DNA of 6,585 nucleotides from NCBI GenBank assembly GCA_002728725.1, contig PBVS01000035.1:37041-43625 (forward strand). The letters are read 5' to 3'. Both the position numbers and the translations under genes were made by a program. The notes beneath the pieces are model-generated. The model ran no database searches, was not told the DNA's origin, and saw nothing but the letters and a program-made list of their open reading frames with translations. Positions 5,366 to 6,585 of this stretch are shown piece after piece; position 1 is the first letter of the stretch; every line of letters starts with the position of its first letter. Origin of the DNA: Woeseiaceae bacterium. GTDB taxonomy: Bacteria > Pseudomonadota > Gammaproteobacteria > Steroidobacterales > Woeseiaceae.

Positions 5366-6585
5366 ATGCATATACGCTCCCAAAATAAAATAATCTTGTT
5401 CGCATTACTGTCAATTTTGAGTTCGTGTGACCAAATAAAATCAGACAAAATGATCATTGATATTGTTTTAGAAGCTGATCATATACTTACCATGAACAAT
5501 GAGAATGATATTTTAACTGGATCAGCTATAGCTATTGATGATGGGATAATTATAGATATTGATACAAAAGAAACCATAAATAAAAATTACAGCGCTGAAA
5601 TCAACATAGCGGGTGAACAAAGAATAATCATGCCCGGTCTTATTAATGGTCACTCTCATGCTGCTATGACACTCTTAAGAGGAATTGCAGATGACAAGAA
5701 GCTGATCGATTGGCTGAATAATTATATTTTCCCTCTTGAACAGAGATTTGTCAGTGAAGAATTTGTCCGAGTCGGGACAGAGCTTGCATGCTGGGAAATG
5801 ATTAGAGGAGGAACAACAACTTTCGTTGATATGTATTTTTATCCAGACATTATTGCAGAAGTTGCTTCTAGATGCGGGATGAGGGCTCTGGTTTCTTCAA
5901 CAGTAAGTGACAATCAAACACCTAACGCAAAAAATGCTCAAGATGCTTTAATCAACGGAGAGAACTTCATTAATCGCTGGAAGGAAAAAAACTCACTTAT
6001 AACACCTATCTTCGGTCCTCATGCAATATATTCAATGAATCTCGAGCAACTAGAGCAAACTCGAAATCTTGCAAACAATCTCAATGCACCAGTAAGCATT
6101 CATTTATCTGAATCTCAGTTTGAATCTGAGTTTTCTACTCAAAATTATGGGATGACCAGTATTGAAGCACTAGAATCAATCAATTTCTTTGAAGGAACCA
6201 CCATAGCAGCACATGTTGTATGGCCAAGCGATAAGGAAATAGAAATTCTTGCGAAGAGAAATGTTGGTGTAGTTCATAATCCCACTTCAAATATGAAGCT
6301 TTCTTCTGGTGTAGCACCCATATCGAAAATGATAGAAGCTGGAGTTCTAGTTGGTTTGGGTACAGATGGAGCCGCAAGTAATAATGACCTGGATATGTGG
6401 GAAGAGATGCGACTTGCTTCATTATTGCAAAAAGTTACTAGCATGGATCCTGAGGTCTTGCCCGCTATTGAAGTATTGAGAATGGCAACCTCAAATGGCG
6501 CTAAAATTATAGACATGGAAAATGAAATAGGCATGATTGCTGTAGGCATGAAAGCCGACGTTATCCAGATTGCTTATGACGATGT
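5366..6585 (+). CDS. Lipoprotein amidohydrolase, MTA/SAH (adenosine-type) deaminase family, partial at right edge
   Basis: 406 residues are visible and the frame runs off the window; relatives are about 430-450 long, so only the C-terminal tail should be missing. Residues 1-20 form a lipoprotein signal (Arg4, Lys8, hydrophobic core) with lipobox LSSC at 18-21 and Asp at +2, which in enterics favours inner-membrane retention. The catalytic domain follows: PGLINGHSHAAMTLLRG (90-106) with metal ligands His96 and His98, GPHAIYS (217-223), IHLSES (245-250) with ligand His246 and catalytic Glu249, AAHVVW (281-286) with His283, HNPTSNMKLSSG (304-315) and LGTDGAASNN (331-340) with Asp334. This pattern is that of 5-methylthioadenosine/S-adenosylhomocysteine deaminase (MtaD), which often also takes adenosine. 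Guanine, 8-oxoguanine or triazine deaminases are less likely. Neither ATG at 5366 nor Met29 (5450) has a clear Shine-Dalgarno; the lipoprotein signal decides for 5366. It is divergent from nupC. Periplasmic placement is inferred. Confidence 0.88.
   Translation, partial: MHIRSQNKIILFALLSILSSCDQIKSDKMIIDIVLEADHILTMNNENDILTGSAIAIDDGIIIDIDTKETINKNYSAEINIAGEQRIIMPGLINGHSHAAMTLLRGIADDKKLIDWLNNYIFPLEQRFVSEEFVRVGTELACWEMIRGGTTTFVDMYFYPDIIAEVASRCGMRALVSSTVSDNQTPNAKNAQDALINGENFINRWKEKNSLITPIFGPHAIYSMNLEQLEQTRNLANNLNAPVSIHLSESQFESEFSTQNYGMTSIEALESINFFEGTTIAAHVVWPSDKEIEILAKRNVGVVHNPTSNMKLSSGVAPISKMIEAGVLVGLGTDGAASNNDLDMWEEMRLASLLQKVTSMDPEVLPAIEVLRMATSNGAKIIDMENEIGMIAVGMKADVIQIAYDD

Noticed and set aside
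6106..6134. Repeat and inverted repeat CTCAG...CTGAG / TGAATCT
   Set aside because: It falls inside the deaminase coding sequence and results from two similar Ser-Gln/Glu-Phe-Glu codon runs; no U tract follows, so it is not a terminator.
6180..6549. Two overlapping minus-strand open frames
   Set aside because: They lie opposite the deaminase gene, where the catalytic His/Asp motifs are encoded on the plus strand.

Overview
The window is an AT-rich, tightly packed stretch of bacterial DNA with seven protein-coding genes. Two run off the window edges. I see no RNA genes, mobile elements or CRISPR arrays. The organism is Gram-negative: there is a periplasmic c-type cytochrome/PQQ-propeller protein, a lipoprotein signal and cleavable Sec signals. 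Low GC, very short gaps and the gene mix suggest a streamlined, probably marine proteobacterium (a SAR86-like gammaproteobacterium would fit). That placement is inference and was not tested.

Layout. On the minus strand, reading right to left from 2011: a purine-type phosphoribosyltransferase (1460-2011), a short-chain dehydrogenase/reductase (SDR) carrying a signal peptide (605-1408), and the start of a cytochrome c plus PQQ-propeller dehydrogenase of the polyvinyl-alcohol-dehydrogenase type (1-605, continuing beyond the left edge). The last two genes overlap by one base. A divergent control region (2012-2126) separates this set from a plus-strand PfkB/adenosine-kinase-like kinase (2127-3110). 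That kinase converges, with a 2-base gap, on a minus-strand pair: a CNT/NupC nucleoside transporter (4068-5270) followed 13 bases later by an inosine-uridine-type nucleoside hydrolase (3113-4054). A second divergent control region (5271-5365) leads to a plus-strand amidohydrolase of the MTA/SAH (adenosine-type) deaminase family with a lipoprotein signal (5366 to the right edge).

How the genes fit together. Five of the seven form a plausible purine-nucleoside scavenging cluster. A membrane-anchored, probably periplasmic deaminase would act on adenosine-like nucleosides. NupC would import the nucleosides, the hydrolase would split them into base and ribose, the phosphoribosyltransferase would rebuild the nucleotide from the base, and the kinase would phosphorylate a nucleoside or the sugar. 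The SDR and PQQ/cytochrome genes look like a separate periplasmic oxidoreductase pair that happens to lie downstream of the phosphoribosyltransferase.

Points most worth a second look: the lipoprotein deaminase; the apparent non-AUG (AUA or AUU) start of nupC; the altered nucleobase-binding motif of the transporter; and the exported SDR, in which the catalytic tyrosine is replaced by leucine.
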